In this document: positions 1 to 12,347 of the stretch, in pieces
Layout of the letters: every line of letters starts with the position of its first letter
How positions within the stretch are numbered: the stretch's first letter is position 1
Source: Motacilla alba alba
Taxonomy: Eukaryota; Chordata; Aves; Passeriformes; Motacillidae
Assembly: GCF_015832195.1 (NCBI RefSeq)
Contig: NC_052031.1
Span: forward strand, 11,967,850-12,031,849
Direction of reading: 5' to 3'
DNA length: 64,000 bases
Notes under the pieces: model-generated
Seen by the model: only the letters and a program-made list of their open reading frames with translations
Databases searched by the model: none
Told to the model about the DNA's origin: nothing
Translations under genes and position numbers: made by a program

Positions 1-1344
1 AGGTCAGATCACCTGGGATATGCAGCAGGATAGTTATTCAGCATATTCACCAGGAGGACACTAAAACATCTATAGTCCACACATACTTGGTGTGAAAAAA
101 GCCTGATGCAGTTAATCATCAGAACATAGAGTAAAAAGCCTACCTGCTGACCCAAACACCTTCTGAAACCAAGGAACTAAAGACAAATGATAGTCTCAGA
201 ATTTGTAGAGCAAGCCCACTGTAAACCTGCAATCATCTTTGATAAAGCTTTGCTGATACAACAATAGAAGTCAGTGGAATTTAATTACAGATCAGTTTGT
301 TTCCAAGAGGCTTTTTTTTGTGTAATTACCATTGTTGGGTTATATGTGAGAACACACTGTTCTGAAGGCTTTACCACCCTTGTCCTCAGGAGGGGTTATA
401 GAAATAGCTAAGTACTCATTTCCTGGGATAAACATTTGTGTTTTGTTTAATTTAGCCTCTTCAAAGAAATTTGCTAATGCAATTTGATTAGTAGCCAACT
501 TCTTCAAGAAATAAAAAAGCACATCCTCAAGCCTTCTTTTGCACAGCCTATCATATCTTCAAGCTTGATGTACATGTAAGACTGCTAAAGACAGTCTTGA
601 AAAAAGCGTGAACTGAGGTGTCTTTCATGCATAGACAATTAGCTGTTGTAGGCTTTCCTGTAAATGGCCTGCAAGAGTTGAAAGCCTTATCCTGTACTTG
701 GTTGTATAATGCCACTTTAGTGGGTTTTTTGAACACTAGATGCCTGAATACGTGCTGTAATAATTTTCTCTTTGGTTTTGATTTGTTTTGATTTTCTTTT
801 GGTTTTTACTTTGGTTTTTTAAATCTTCAGTTGGAGCTGTAGATTCTGCTCCCAGTTATAGTTATAGTTATAGTATAGTGTCTCCCTCTCCCTGGGCAGG
901 AAGTTATTTTCATGTATTCTCAGAAGATATAGCGTTAAGGTCATTCACTAGCTGCATGGTCTTTGCTAAGGATTAACTTCATGTATGTTATGTATTTTGA
1001 TGAATCTGATAATTGTGTCTTTACAAATACGTGGATTCTACCTTTAGCAAATAATTTCCGGTAGCTCAGCCCATGAGAGGCACTCCACATGCTTCAGAGG
1101 TAATGCTGAGCCTAATCTTACCTGAGAAAGGTCACATCTTGCCATGAGCAACAAAGTCAGGAGTAAATTTAACCAGGTCATTTTATAAACAGCACAACAT
1201 ACACCTTTCATTTCAAAAGGCAGCAAATAGATTTACTAATTTTACAAAACACATCCTCAACAGAAATCACTGGCTTTGGTGTCATTGTGGAAGATAAAGT
1301 TTTTGCAAAACTTCATTTTTATTCTGTGTATGTTTTTATTCCAG
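1..1344 (+). other. MAGI2: 3' end of an upstream MAGI2 intron
   Basis: The intron sequence ends in a good acceptor: a T-rich tract, then ATTCCAG at 1338-1344. The region is AT-rich. Only short chance open frames occur on both strands, and I see no repeat family or RNA gene that I recognise. Confidence 0.7.
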
Positions 1345-1534
1345 ATGATGGAACGATGGGAGAATCAAGGCAGCCCTCAAACAAGTGTGTCTGCTCCAGC
1401 TATGCCACAGAATATTCCCTATCCACCCACTCTTCACAGGAGTTCATTTCCTGATTCAACAGAGGCCTTTGATCCACGAAAACCTGACCCGTATGAGCTG
1501 TATGAGAAATCAAGAGCTATTTATGAAAGTAGGC
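1345..1534 (+). CDS. MAGI2: MAGI2 exon: linker between PDZ2 and PDZ3
   Basis: This 190-nt exon enters in phase 0 and leaves in phase 1. It begins with MMERWENQGSPQTSVSAP and ends with YELYEKSRAIYESR plus one base (C at 1534). The acceptor is TTCCAG and the donor is GGC|GTAAGT, a strong match. The encoded segment is a Ser/Pro-rich, probably disordered linker followed by a charged stretch (FDPRKPDPYELYEKSRAIYE) just before PDZ3. The split codon is completed either by AA from the 42-nt exon (CAA, Gln) or by GT from the PDZ3 exon (CGT, Arg). Both keep the frame, as expected at a known MAGI2 splice-variant site. The in-frame ATG codons at the exon start are internal methionines, not an initiation site. 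A competing GT within AAAGTAGG at 1529 fits the consensus and the phase less well. Confidence 0.95.
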
Positions 1535-1837
1535 GTAAGTGAAAGCTCTCTTGACCCTGCTGGCCATTTAGTATTTAAAATTTTGCCTTTGAATGTGTCA
1601 CTGTTGACATGATTTTCTGTAATTATCTTTTGCAATTTAAAGAAACTACATTTCTTTTCAGTTGATAGAGGCCATTGAAAATGTTTCAAAAATTGTGCAC
1701 TTACATATTTTCTTAGATCTTACCTAGATTCTCATATTTGACTTTCATAGGTGTTTTTCCTTATATTTTTGATCTCTCCATTTTGACTGTTAAGTCCTTG
1801 GTGAAGCACAGTATATGTCCCACCACATTTTACTGTG

Positions 1838-1853
1838 TTTTTTTTTTTTTTTT
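1838..1853. repeat. T16 homopolymer
   Basis: Sixteen consecutive T residues inside the first long intron. No adjoining retroposon body was recognised. Confidence 0.9.
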
Positions 1854-2761
1854 ATTTCATAGTCAACCAATAGGAAGATGTGAATTTATCAATGAAAAAC
1901 AGAGTTTCGCCTACTTTCACTTCAAAATGACATTTTCTTAAGAAATTTTTAAGAAATTTCAAATTTTTTTTTTTATAAAAAGTCTTTGACAAGTTTTCAT
2001 ATTGTCCTTGGTAGTTAGAAAGTAACCCATAGCATAAAGTACTATTTGAAGACCTATACAAAACAGTACTGAGCCATTGAGATGCTCATCTTGAATTAAG
2101 TGACCATGTTTTTGGAAATATAGCCCATATTTTTGACAGCAAAAATAAAAGGGCTTTGTTTTTTCTGTAAAGAACCTTTTAGCTAAAAATATTGTTCTAA
2201 ATTGTCTGCAGCCTTTGCACTTATTAAGGTAAATTCTTTAAAATAATTTACTTTTTACTGAAAGCTTCCCTACCACTGCTAATACTTGCATATGCCACTT
2301 TTCAATTAATTTTGTAAAATACTTGAGCCTATCGACCAAAATATGCTATAAATTACACATAAAATATTGGAGCTGATTCAGACCAACCCATTAATATTAC
2401 TTGGGCCCAGAGACCTGGAATGTTCACATTTCTTCAGCATGCAAAGGGATAGTCTGAAGGAAATACTTTATTGTCCCCAACACTGGGCTCATACCATTCT
2501 TGCCTTGCCTAATAAATTAGTTACAGCATCAGCATCTCCTCTTTGGCTTTGGCATTACCAGTCCCCACAAGAGTGGATACGCTGGAGGATCACCAGAGTT
2601 CATTTCACATCAACTCCAAGTGAACCCTGATCTAGTTTCAAAGCTGCATGTCATATTCCTCAGTTCTTTGCCACTGTGACCAGTGCCACCATCTTCTGCT
2701 TCTGCCACACTGATCCTATTAGTGGAACACTTTTCGATTCTCACCCTAACCATAGTACAGA

Positions 2762-2796
2762 TTTTTTGTTTGTTTGTTTGTTTTGGGGTTTTTTTG
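2762..2796. repeat. TTTG-type low-complexity tract
   Basis: T-rich stretch containing four consecutive TTTG/GTTT units, followed by GGGG and a T run. Simple repeat. Confidence 0.8.
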
Positions 2797-3547
2797 AGGG
2801 AGACAGTTGTTGATGTTAAATTGCTGGCTTTTTTTGAGGAATACCAGTATCTTACCAGGGTATCTTACTCACTCTAAATATGGATTTGAGTACTTACTTA
2901 GACCTCTGTAAAAAAAGTATTTAATCTTCAATTATAAACTGTTAGGCATACAACTAAACTTTCCAGTACATTTACAAACACCATGTGGTCCATGTTGGCT
3001 GGTATTTCCAAGACAATGTACAAAAAAGAAAGTATAATTTTTGAAATTTTAAAACTCATTGACGTATGGATCAGGATACTGTGTGTAGTAGGCCAAATAG
3101 GTTTGAAAGAAAGAGGATTAGTTTTGAGCAAAGATTGGAAATAGTTTTCAGGTATCTCCCCTCTTTCACTTTCTGTTGTGCATTAAGGGCTAGACTAATA
3201 TATAAGTAAAAACACAAAATTGAATGGTAATGTTATTCCCCAAAGTGATAGAATTAGATATATGACAAATTAAAAGGAAAAGAATCCATTCCATAATTAG
3301 AAATTATTTTATGTAGTTCAGCACCTCCACTGAAAAACTCTTGGCTTTGTATAGAGCTGTAACAAACAGAAAACCCTTTGGAAATAATCATTTCCCATAT
3401 CAGTAGCTTTTAGAAGTGATGAAGTTTAACAAAAATCTTTCCACTCAACAGTCAGAACCATCTTCTGTAGTTAAAGCCATCAGGCCAAGTGTGCCAGCTT
3501 CCTACATTGAAACAAATATCTCTGGGACGCAATTAAGAAAATATTAT

Positions 3548-3590
3548 AAATGCCATATGGATATATGACATATGTATTTATATGGCATTT
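3548..3590. repeat. Short perfect inverted repeat (11-bp arms)
   Basis: AAATGCCATAT at 3548-3558 is the exact reverse complement of ATATGGCATTT at 3580-3590. The 21-nt spacer can pair further (ATATA with TATGT). The resulting hairpin is AT-rich and short. Confidence 0.75.
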
Positions 3591-4653
3591 TCTTTCATTC
3601 TGATCCCAAATCTACACTTGGTCCATGTGTGTCCTTCATAAAACTGTGGGAATATAGATCTGATGTTAACTACAAAGATTCCTTTACCCCCCAGAGGATT
3701 ATATACTACATTACAAGATATATTACACCGTTCAATATTCATGGGTGCTTTCTTCAAGTTGTCTGAGCACTTCTTTACCAATATGAACTCTTATCTTTTA
3801 CTTATATAATCAACTGTGTTAAGGAATATATGCTTTACAAAAGGAAGAGCATCTACCATGTGGGTTGGAGTTATGCTTAAGCCTGTGTTTTAATGGTATA
3901 ATTGGATTTGAATTCTGTCTAAAAGGCAAGTGGAAACTGTATGTGAGATGTTTTCAGCCAGCTGCCTAGAAAACCAAATAATTAAAAATAGTGAAGCTTC
4001 TAGGCCCAAAACAAGAAAGAGAGATGAAAAGCAAGACTGCAGTAACCTTATCCTAGATTTCGATCAATGTCCCATCTTCCAGGTAATCTTGGAAACTTAA
4101 ATTTCTTATCTTCTTATCTTCTTTCTCCACTATCCACTCAACATTTTCTCTAAGATTTGATTCCTCCACTTTCCAACCAGATCTTGTCTGCTTTCATTCA
4201 TATCCCTTATTTATAAATAGCTACCTCGAAAGATCTCTATTCTCCCTGACGTTTTTGTTTCAAGAATGCCATAAGCACACATTTTAGCAAATTTAATTTG
4301 TCAAGCCTTAGCACCACGTAGTTGTCCTGTTTCCTAAAGATGGAAACAACAGGAAGGAAATCCATTACTGAGTCAAGTAATTGTCATCTAATTTGAGTAT
4401 ATAGGAGGGAGATTTTCAAGACAACACTGTTTCCTACCATATGGCAGTGTCAGGTTGGTTATCTTTGGGAAGAACATACCCTAAAAGTGCACAGGAAAAA
4501 TTCAGCTACTTGGTTTTTTTAAGTACTTCTTATCTCAAAGCAAGTTTGTCTTATCTCCTGGCAAGACCTTCTTTTCATCTTCATCTTCTGAAAATGGGCC
4601 AGAGAAGTGAACAAACATGACCTGGAAAATTCAAAAAGAAAGAGACAGTGCAA

Positions 4654-4712
4654 AATTTTTGTTTCTTTTGCTGTTACTTTTGCTGTAATTTTTGTTTCTT
4701 TTGCTCTGTTAC
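4654..4712. repeat. Imperfect local duplication
   Basis: The unit AATTTTTGTTTCTTTTGCT occurs at 4654 and again at 4687, each followed by a GTTAC-containing tail. This is a small tandem duplication in T-rich intron sequence. Confidence 0.7.
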
Positions 4713-5424
4713 TAAACAGTTTGCTTTTGTACTTCTATAGCTCTGAATTTCTACAGAGCCTTTATCATAGGGTTTCCCCATAATCAGCACTCACCAGGGC
4801 CTCATAAAATCCTCCTGCTTCCCAATCAGAGAGGGATTGAAGCAAGTTATGAAAAACAGGGTAGTTCTGTGAGGAGCACAAGGAACATCACCGGAAGCAG
4901 AGCAAGAACTAGACCAATGTGTTGCCTCTAGCTCATCCCTACCTAATGATAGCAAGAACAGGGTTGCAAGCAGGAAGTCTCAATGAAAAAGTATGATTTT
5001 CATTCTTTGGGAATGTTCTTCCACCTAAGGAACATGAAGAACCTGCAAGACCCTGTGTGATTGGAAGATTTCAGTTTGTAGTGGTTCCATATGAATTACA
5101 AAGCACTACCACTTCTGCATGGGAAATAGTTTCATAGAGTCAATCAAATGATGCATTGGTGGAAAAACAGAGTGCAACTCTATCTTGGAAGTCACAGTAC
5201 CTTTGGAAGTTGTTTGCCATGAGTTAGCTGTACCTGTTGGGTATTCCCTCTTAGCTGTCACCAGCCTCTGCTGTGACCAATCACCTATGCTCAAAGCTCC
5301 AAGTAGATAAAAAAGGAGCATGAGGGGTTTCCAAACACTGAGGAGGACTACCACATCATCTAAAACAACTGCTTAAATGCAAAAGATGGGAAATTCTGCT
5401 TTCTTTCTTTACTTTGTCTCTCTG

Positions 5425-5493
5425 GTTTTTGGATTTTTTTTTGTTTGTTTTATTTTGTTTTGTTTTGGGTTTTGGTTGGGTTTTTTTTTTTTT
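5425..5493. repeat. T/G-rich low-complexity tract
   Basis: About 70 nt made almost only of T and G, with runs of up to twelve T. Open frames reading FFFCF-like strings here are artefacts of composition. Confidence 0.85.
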
Positions 5494-6984
5494 ACTCTCT
5501 TCCTCCATCTCTTCTTATTTCTTCTGCATGCTGAAGAATACCAACCTAACTTTCTGCTGTGACGTAATTTTCTCAACTGGATACTTTTTCATTTTTTCTG
5601 TTCTATTAATTCAAAGGAAAACCTTTATCTCCTTTCTCCTTACGAAAACTGTTAGATTGCAAGTGACAGTGTGACTCTCCCCATAACCAGTTTAGGTACA
5701 GAAGGTAGAAAATGGAACATCAGATCAGGAATTTCCTATTAATTAAAAAATTATGATTTCATATGCACCAGATTATTACAGCTGTAACTGGAGCCCTGGA
5801 GGTATCATTAAGAGACCTCATTCACTTGAATTTTAAATTTTTGCTTTTATAAATTCTCCTTATCTTGTCTTATATTTTATATTGAACTCTGTTTATTGTA
5901 GAGTCACAGTTTATAAAAAACTTCATTCAGACATCCCTGTAGGCAGACATTAGTCAACCAGGAGTCACAAAGCTGTTGGTAATCATAATTACATAATATT
6001 TCTCTAGTTATAATAGAAATTTGAGGTTATATTCCTCTAAGGAAAGAGGTAAAATAAAACATTTTTTACATTGATTGGGTTACATTTGTCCTTCAGTTAG
6101 TGTGGTAGCCAAGGCTGATGATGTGACACAGAAATGTCAGTAGGAAGAATGAAATAAGCCAGTGATAAGCTCTCATTAAAAGTGAAATCTGAACAATTAC
6201 AGTTCCACCTTTAGCTGAAAGGACAAAGGTTACTTTCTTCAAAATCTCCCATGTTATTTTCTCCTCTGACCACAGTATTTTGAATTTCTCAAGTCCCTTT
6301 CAAATCTATCAGCTGTTTTATGCAATGCATTTTTTTTTTTACTGACAGAGATTTTAAAAAATTGGAAAATAACCAAAAAGCTAAGTTCACAAACACCTAT
6401 GAAATATGTAAATAGCAAATGTATTTGCATAATTAGCCTCCATGGAATAAGGTGTATTCTTTGGCAGACTTATGAATACCTCTCTATAAGGGTCACAGAC
6501 AAGCACTTCATATTCAGGGGCTACATTTCCTCTGGAGCATCACTCCAGGTTTTCAGCACAGATATGCATTAAAGTAGGAAAGATTTGTCAGACAGCATTA
6601 TACTGATCCATAATGTGTAACTACAAACACACCAGTCTTGCAGAAAAATACTAAGGCAATCAGGGTTTCCTAAATTTAATACTCATAGAATATAAAAAAA
6701 AATAATTAGGTCTAGCATTGAATGCATGACCACCTGAGGGGTTTTATGTCATAGTCTACAGCTAAGCAGAATTTTCCTGCCAGTGTTTGTTGGCTGAAGA
6801 GCTACAGTTAAAATTAAAGATTGAAACTATCAAAAATTCAAGAAAATTTTTCACATAATTGGCACTACCAATTTTTTCAGATAATTTTTTCCTGACAAAA
6901 GAAAATTTGCCTCTAACATTTTTTCCCCTTTTTGCTCATTTTTAGTCTAAAAAAGAAATCACATTTTGGTTATGGTGCTTTAAC

Positions 6985-7005
6985 ATATATATATATACAC
7001 ACACA
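6985..7005. repeat. Compound (AT)n(AC)n dinucleotide tract
   Basis: Six AT units followed by about four AC units. A short, probably variable microsatellite. Confidence 0.85.
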
Positions 7006-8516
7006 TCTGTGCACAGGTCCATGTATATGCAGAACTATGATAGCACTAAATACATAGTGTTCTGAAGAATTGTATAAAGGGGATTTTGTATGGTTAAGGG
7101 GTTTGGGATTGTAAAGTAGAAAATCAGGTTTTCATTTCAAACCTTCCTTCCGTTCAGTTTACCATATCCTTCAGTATTTCTTTTCACCAGTTAGTGCCCT
7201 TTATGTCAGTAAGTCATGCCTGCCTTCACTTAGTAAATAAAAATATTGGGAAATTACTAAGTAAGGTCTATTATCATCAAACTACTCCTGGACCTAGAGT
7301 ATGAACAACTGAGGTATAGGAAGGGAATTTCTCAAAGCAATTTCCAAACCGTCCATGTTGGTGTTTTCCTTGCATCTACAGAGATTGTCCAAGAACTAAT
7401 ATTATAATATTACTAAAACCCTTTTCAATAAGAGATGATATACAATAAAAGGAGAGGAAATTTAGCAGACTAATGCCAAATAGTTTTGTATTGTTCATCA
7501 CAGCAGAAAGAATTACTCACCATGACAAAATGGATTTGTTGCTTATAAGAGCTGACAGTGAAACCAAAAACACTTTTAAATGGAATTATGAGTGTATAAT
7601 CATCACGGTACCATGGATGTAAAATGATTTTGATTGCTGGATTGCAAAGTAGGTCCCTAATGACCTCTGCTAATATGAAGTGTCAGTTTTACAGCTGATG
7701 GCGGTGTTAAAGATGCAGTATTTCTTTCTCTTTAGCAATTTACACTTTACTAAAAGGTATACAAACAGATTTTGATCTGCAAAGTGGCAGCATGTACTTA
7801 AGAGTCAAAGTAAAAATTTAAGAGAATGGACTTGTAGGCATAGGGGAGTTGGCCACAGGTGCATGAGACAGGTGAGTGCTGCATTGCCTATGAGCTGTGG
7901 CAAACTGCTCCTTGCCCAGCTTTGGAAGGGACACTGCAGTATAATCACACTCATTCCTCTCACTTGTGAAACTCCTATGTACCTGAAGCATGGCTAGTAC
8001 TGAGATGCTGAAATACAGATGTTCCCTTGTGCTAGTTTTGTTCCATGTATTTAGCATTCAACAAAGACTGATCCAGAAAACAGCAGATTATGGAAAACAA
8101 ATATTATCAAATATTGTCTCTACCTTTTACCAGCATAATTATTCCTCCAGAGAATACCAGTGGCTCCACTGGTGTAAATAAAAATACCCTTGTGTCATGC
8201 TGTGGGTGAATTGTGCACCTGTGGCTGTATCTTGGCAGCAAAGAATCCTGCTATTTCCACCATTGATTTCATATAAATCAGGATTATGTCCCAGGTCTTG
8301 TTTATTGCTTGCCTGTTCTCACAAATATTTCACAGTTTTCAGTTTAAAATGAATGAGTGAAAATGAAATAAATCTATTGGAGTAATTTATTTTAGACTAA
8401 ACAAGAAGGCAGGCATGCAAGATTTTTACTGTTCTATTTTCTAATAGCAAAATTAATCTTGGCTTTGCATTCATCTGATATGCAAAGAATCATAAAAAGG
8501 TTTGGTTAGAATTATT

Positions 8517-8650
8517 GCCATAGAATGGTTTGGGTTGGAGGGGATCTACTTTCAACCCCCAAATCTTGATGTATGGCAAGACTTCTCAAAGTGCTCAGCT
8601 GCATCCCTTTCTCCAGAGCACAGGGAGTCATCACCATGGTGGAGATTCAT
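8517..8650 (-). mobile_element. CR1 LINE 3'-end fragment (antisense)
   Basis: ATAGAATGGTTTGGGTTGGA at 8521-8540 is the reverse complement of the standard avian CR1 3' end (TCCAACCCAAACCATTCTAT). It is followed by diverged sequence resembling the CR1 3' UTR, including a stretch like GACTTCTCAAAGTGCTCAGC. The element is 5'-truncated, as most CR1 copies are. The inner boundary is uncertain. Confidence 0.6.
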
Positions 8651-11600
8651 TTTAATATAGTTATAGACAAACAACAGTTCAGAAGATTCCTTAGTTTTAC
8701 TTTCTTGTTTCTAGGACCGGTTAGCTGAACTAAAAAAATTAAATCAGTGAATTTAACAATTACTTTATTATACTTTCAAGCTCTACTTTGTAAGTACTTC
8801 TTTCCTATTTCACATGAAAGGCTACAACTACCCATGGCAATGGAGCTGCAGATGTATAACCAAAAAGGCATCACAGGGAGAATACAGAAATTTTATGTCA
8901 TCATTTTAAAACTTTCAGCACTTTGAATGCCCTTCATGGTGGCAGTCTTGGGTAGACTTGTGTCTTTGTCCTGACCTCTCCAAAATTTCACTCTGCCACC
9001 TCATTTCCTATGAGGTGGAGCCAGGATATCTAACATATTTTTTAAAATCTATTGAAAGTTTAGGAAAATTTGATAATTAATTTAATAATCAATAAATTGA
9101 AAGTTTGAAATTGCCTTTTGTAAAGTTAGTTCCCTATAAATCCAATTGACAGATTTCTATAAAACAAAGCTCACTAGAGTCTGTCAGTATTCTGGTAAAA
9201 TTGCCAGCTCAACTTATCCTTAGCAGATAGAAGGCACCAGGATGTGCACAAATGTCATGCATTCTGCTCAGCCAGGACCAGGCCCAGCAGTCCTTTCTAC
9301 TCTGTTGGAAGTTGCCTTTCTGTAGGGTCTCTGAGAACAGAATTAGGTGAGTTTTGAAAAAAACTACTTATCTCTGCATTTGACGGATGGAGACAGAGCT
9401 AATTCAGTCCCTTCCTCTATGTTAAAGGTTCTTTGAAGTTTCCTACTATTTGCTAACAGTTTGCTTGTCACATGAGCACAGCTATTTAGAGGATATATTT
9501 TGTTTTCCAAAGTGGTAGTGACATTATCACAAGTATGTGTACTGCACAGAGACCCATACTGCTGACAGCAGATTCTTCCTAATATGAACATTGCTTTGCT
9601 ATGGTTACAAAAACTAAAAATCTGCACCTAGGTTTATATTTCTGGTGATCAGACATTTAAAAACTTTTTAAAAGGGCTTGGTTCAGCATCTTCAGCATAG
9701 CACAGTTCCAATTCTCGCGTGTGTGAATTCCTAAACTACAGTGAAAACACAAGCTAGGTGCTGAATGGTTGACTACAAGATGGTAATTAGCACTGTGAGA
9801 ATCTACATGAAGTTTTGCAAGGCAAAGGAACAAAAGCAATGTCAGACGTCATGAGATTAGTTTTGAAGGAAACCATTGACCGGCACTTTTGCTTGATCAC
9901 AAATAACAGTTCCCAAAAAAGGACACTGCTAACTTATTTAAAATATATGGCTGTCTGTCTTAACAGAGCAAGTTGTTCCCTAATTGGTCACAGTTTGAGA
10001 ATGATGGTGATTCTTTCACTTTGCTGCTTGAGGCCAGTTCTGGGTGACACTAGAGTGACTGCAAGCAGAAATGGAAACAGAATGAACCAATCTTAGAGCA
10101 GATCTGAAGAGCAATTCCAGCTGAGTGACCAAGAGAAAAAGCTTGTGTACCTTCAAACCTAAAAGCTTATTGAGACTATCAAGATGAAATTGCTTTCTCT
10201 ACATTAAAATCATTTTGTCTCTTTTAAGAGTTCCTTTAAAATCTTGAAAGGCTGTGTGTAAAAAAAATCATTTCTCCAAGTTTGCAGTGGAGCAGCATCA
10301 GTTTCAAAGGTTTTGGTTTTCAGGAGCTGTGCTGGTGCAATATTTTAAATTTAGATAGCACGTCTCACTGGAAGGATCCCAAATCACTGTACAAAATCTG
10401 AAGTGCATGAAGGAATTGTCTCCTTTAACCATCAAAGTAAGGACATGCAGCTACCTATAAAGTCAAACAGCATAGCCCACATGACACAACTCAACACAGA
10501 CAGTAAACACAAATGCAACAGGAACAGCAAATCCAAACTGATGTCTCCATTCTGTGGACCTGGATTTGGACAGGTCAAGGCTGTTATCTAAACATCTTTA
10601 CCAAAAATTTTTAAGACCTCTCCATTCTTGGGAGCCGTCTTTTGGAAAACATCTTTGCCCTGCAACAACCAGTTCAGTATTATCTCAAGAGAGCTCTGGA
10701 TCACTCAGCTGCAGCCACCAGCCTTTAGTCTAAACTCTTTCAAAGTGGTACACAACTTCCCACATAGGAAATGCTGTATTATGTCTCTCACCACACCTTT
10801 CTGACTTAAGAGGAGGATATATACTCATAGCTTGCTTCACTGTCCTACAAATGCTATTGTAAAAGACCTTATCTTCTTTAGAGCATGAAGCATGCATAGT
10901 ATGACATTCTGGCTTAGAGTCACATAAATGGGATACCTGATTTGCCCGTTTGTTGTGTGTAGGTCAATAGAAATCACCTCTGGTTTGTAATGTTTTGCAA
11001 TTCACAGTGGGTGCCACCAAAATAATAAAACAGAAATTCTTGTTGAGAACATTTCAAAATCAGCAAAGAAAGCATGACTAAATTCAGCTATGAACTCATC
11101 CAGATTCCTCTAATGCAAGCAAAATAGTTTTATATAAAAACAAGACAGTTAATTGCTGCACTTCATACAATCAAATACAAATACTTTGAAACTACCTGCA
11201 TAAAAAGTACATTAAAGGGATTTCCCTGCATTTCCTTTCATCTGCAATCAGTTGTTCTTATAGGCAGCATAAAAATCTTCCTCGTTTTGATGATAAAAGA
11301 CATTTTGCAATGAAGTTGTATAAAAGCAGGGGTCAAGCCATCTGAAGTCAAGTCATCCAAACACCCATTAAACTTCCCCTTTTATTGCTGTACTTGAATA
11401 AGCAAAAACATTGTCACTATTTTTTAACAGTTTTAACCAAACTAAAAATTTTCTTTTCATCAGAACCTACATTGTGTTAAAGAAACATTACCACTTCACA
11501 TCTTTTTCACTTTGCACAGAGGTGGCCAGGGAGGTCTTAATCTAGCAGGAATATCTACATGTACCACATGGAAAATAAGGAAGGAGGGGAGGAGAAAATA

Positions 11601-11723
11601 AAATTTCAAGAAAAAATAGAAAATGCATTTTAGTAATTCAAAACACAGCAAAGAAATTGATGCTGCATCTTTAAATAACTTGAGAAATGTATTTCACCTT
11701 TAATTCCCCATTTTCCTATTCAG

Positions 11724-11765
11724 AACAAGTGCTGCCCAGGACTGGTTTTCGAGCGGATTCCTCTG
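11724..11765 (+). CDS. MAGI2: MAGI2 alternative 42-nt exon before PDZ3 (GC donor)
   Basis: Micro-exon with phase 1 in and phase 1 out. Together with the C that ends the preceding exon it reads QQVLPRTGFRADSSG and then enters the PDYKEL of PDZ3. This closely resembles the 14-residue segment present or absent in known MAGI2 isoforms at the same place. The acceptor is CCATTTTCCTATTCAG. The donor is CTCTG|GCAAGT: position +2 is C, so this is a GC-AG intron, but the remaining positions match the consensus well. GC donors are a known minority class, often linked to alternative splicing. The 42-nt length lets the exon be skipped without a frame change, replacing the insert by one Arg. The insert is basic and Ser-containing. 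Its functional effect is unknown to me. Confidence 0.9.
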
Positions 11766-12331
11766 GCAAGTATTCTTCAGCCTTTGTTTTCTGTAAACTA
11801 CTTGTCCTTCATTTTATGTTTTAGCTATTCTTCTTTTTTTAATCATTTCTCAAGAGGATGGACAGTCTTGACTGCCCAGTCACCGTTTTATTGTGTATGA
11901 TCTTTGTGGGGTTGTAGAATGCTTATGCCAAATCTTTTTATAATAGATTTGCATTTTGAGCAAGGAAAGGTATCTCTTTTTCCTCACCCAGTTTTTGTTT
12001 ATGTTTTACTGTGTTTTATGTGTACTTTCATATTAGTGTTCACTCTTCAGCATAAAAGTATATCTCGATAGCTCATGCCCAAATCTAAGCCAAATCATTT
12101 TTTTATATCTGGATTTATTCTGTTTTAATTCTATCACTAATTCCTTGCTTTTATACTTATACCTTGTGCTGTAAAAATATAGAAGAAAAAGTTTTCACAA
12201 TCAAGAAATTTTTGGGGTGTTTGAGTCAACACTAATCTTGTAAAGTGGCAATGGACTTTTTTAAAAAACAGCAGTATTTGATTTCCCAGTGTTATCATGC
12301 TAAGTGAACAGTTAAAACAGGCATTCCATAC

Positions 12332-12347
12332 AAAAAAAAAAAAAAAA
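12332..12347. repeat. A16 homopolymer
   Basis: A run of about sixteen A. No SINE or processed-pseudogene body is recognisable upstream. Confidence 0.85.

Larger units (their letters stand above)
1535..11723 (+). other. MAGI2: MAGI2 intron (about 10.2 kb)
   Basis: GT-AG intron from GTAAGT at 1535 to TATTCAG at 11717-11723. It holds a T16 run near 1838, (TTTG)n-like and T/G-rich low-complexity tracts near 2762 and 5425, an AT/AC dinucleotide tract near 6985, a short inverted repeat at 3548-3590, a minus-oriented CR1 3' fragment near 8517 and a possible ancient interspersed-repeat scrap near 10350. No other exon is supported. The short open frames look like chance. Confidence 0.75.

Noticed and set aside
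9815..10096. 93-codon intronic open frame
   Set aside because: No recognisable domain, and its length is within the chance range for a 10-kb intron.
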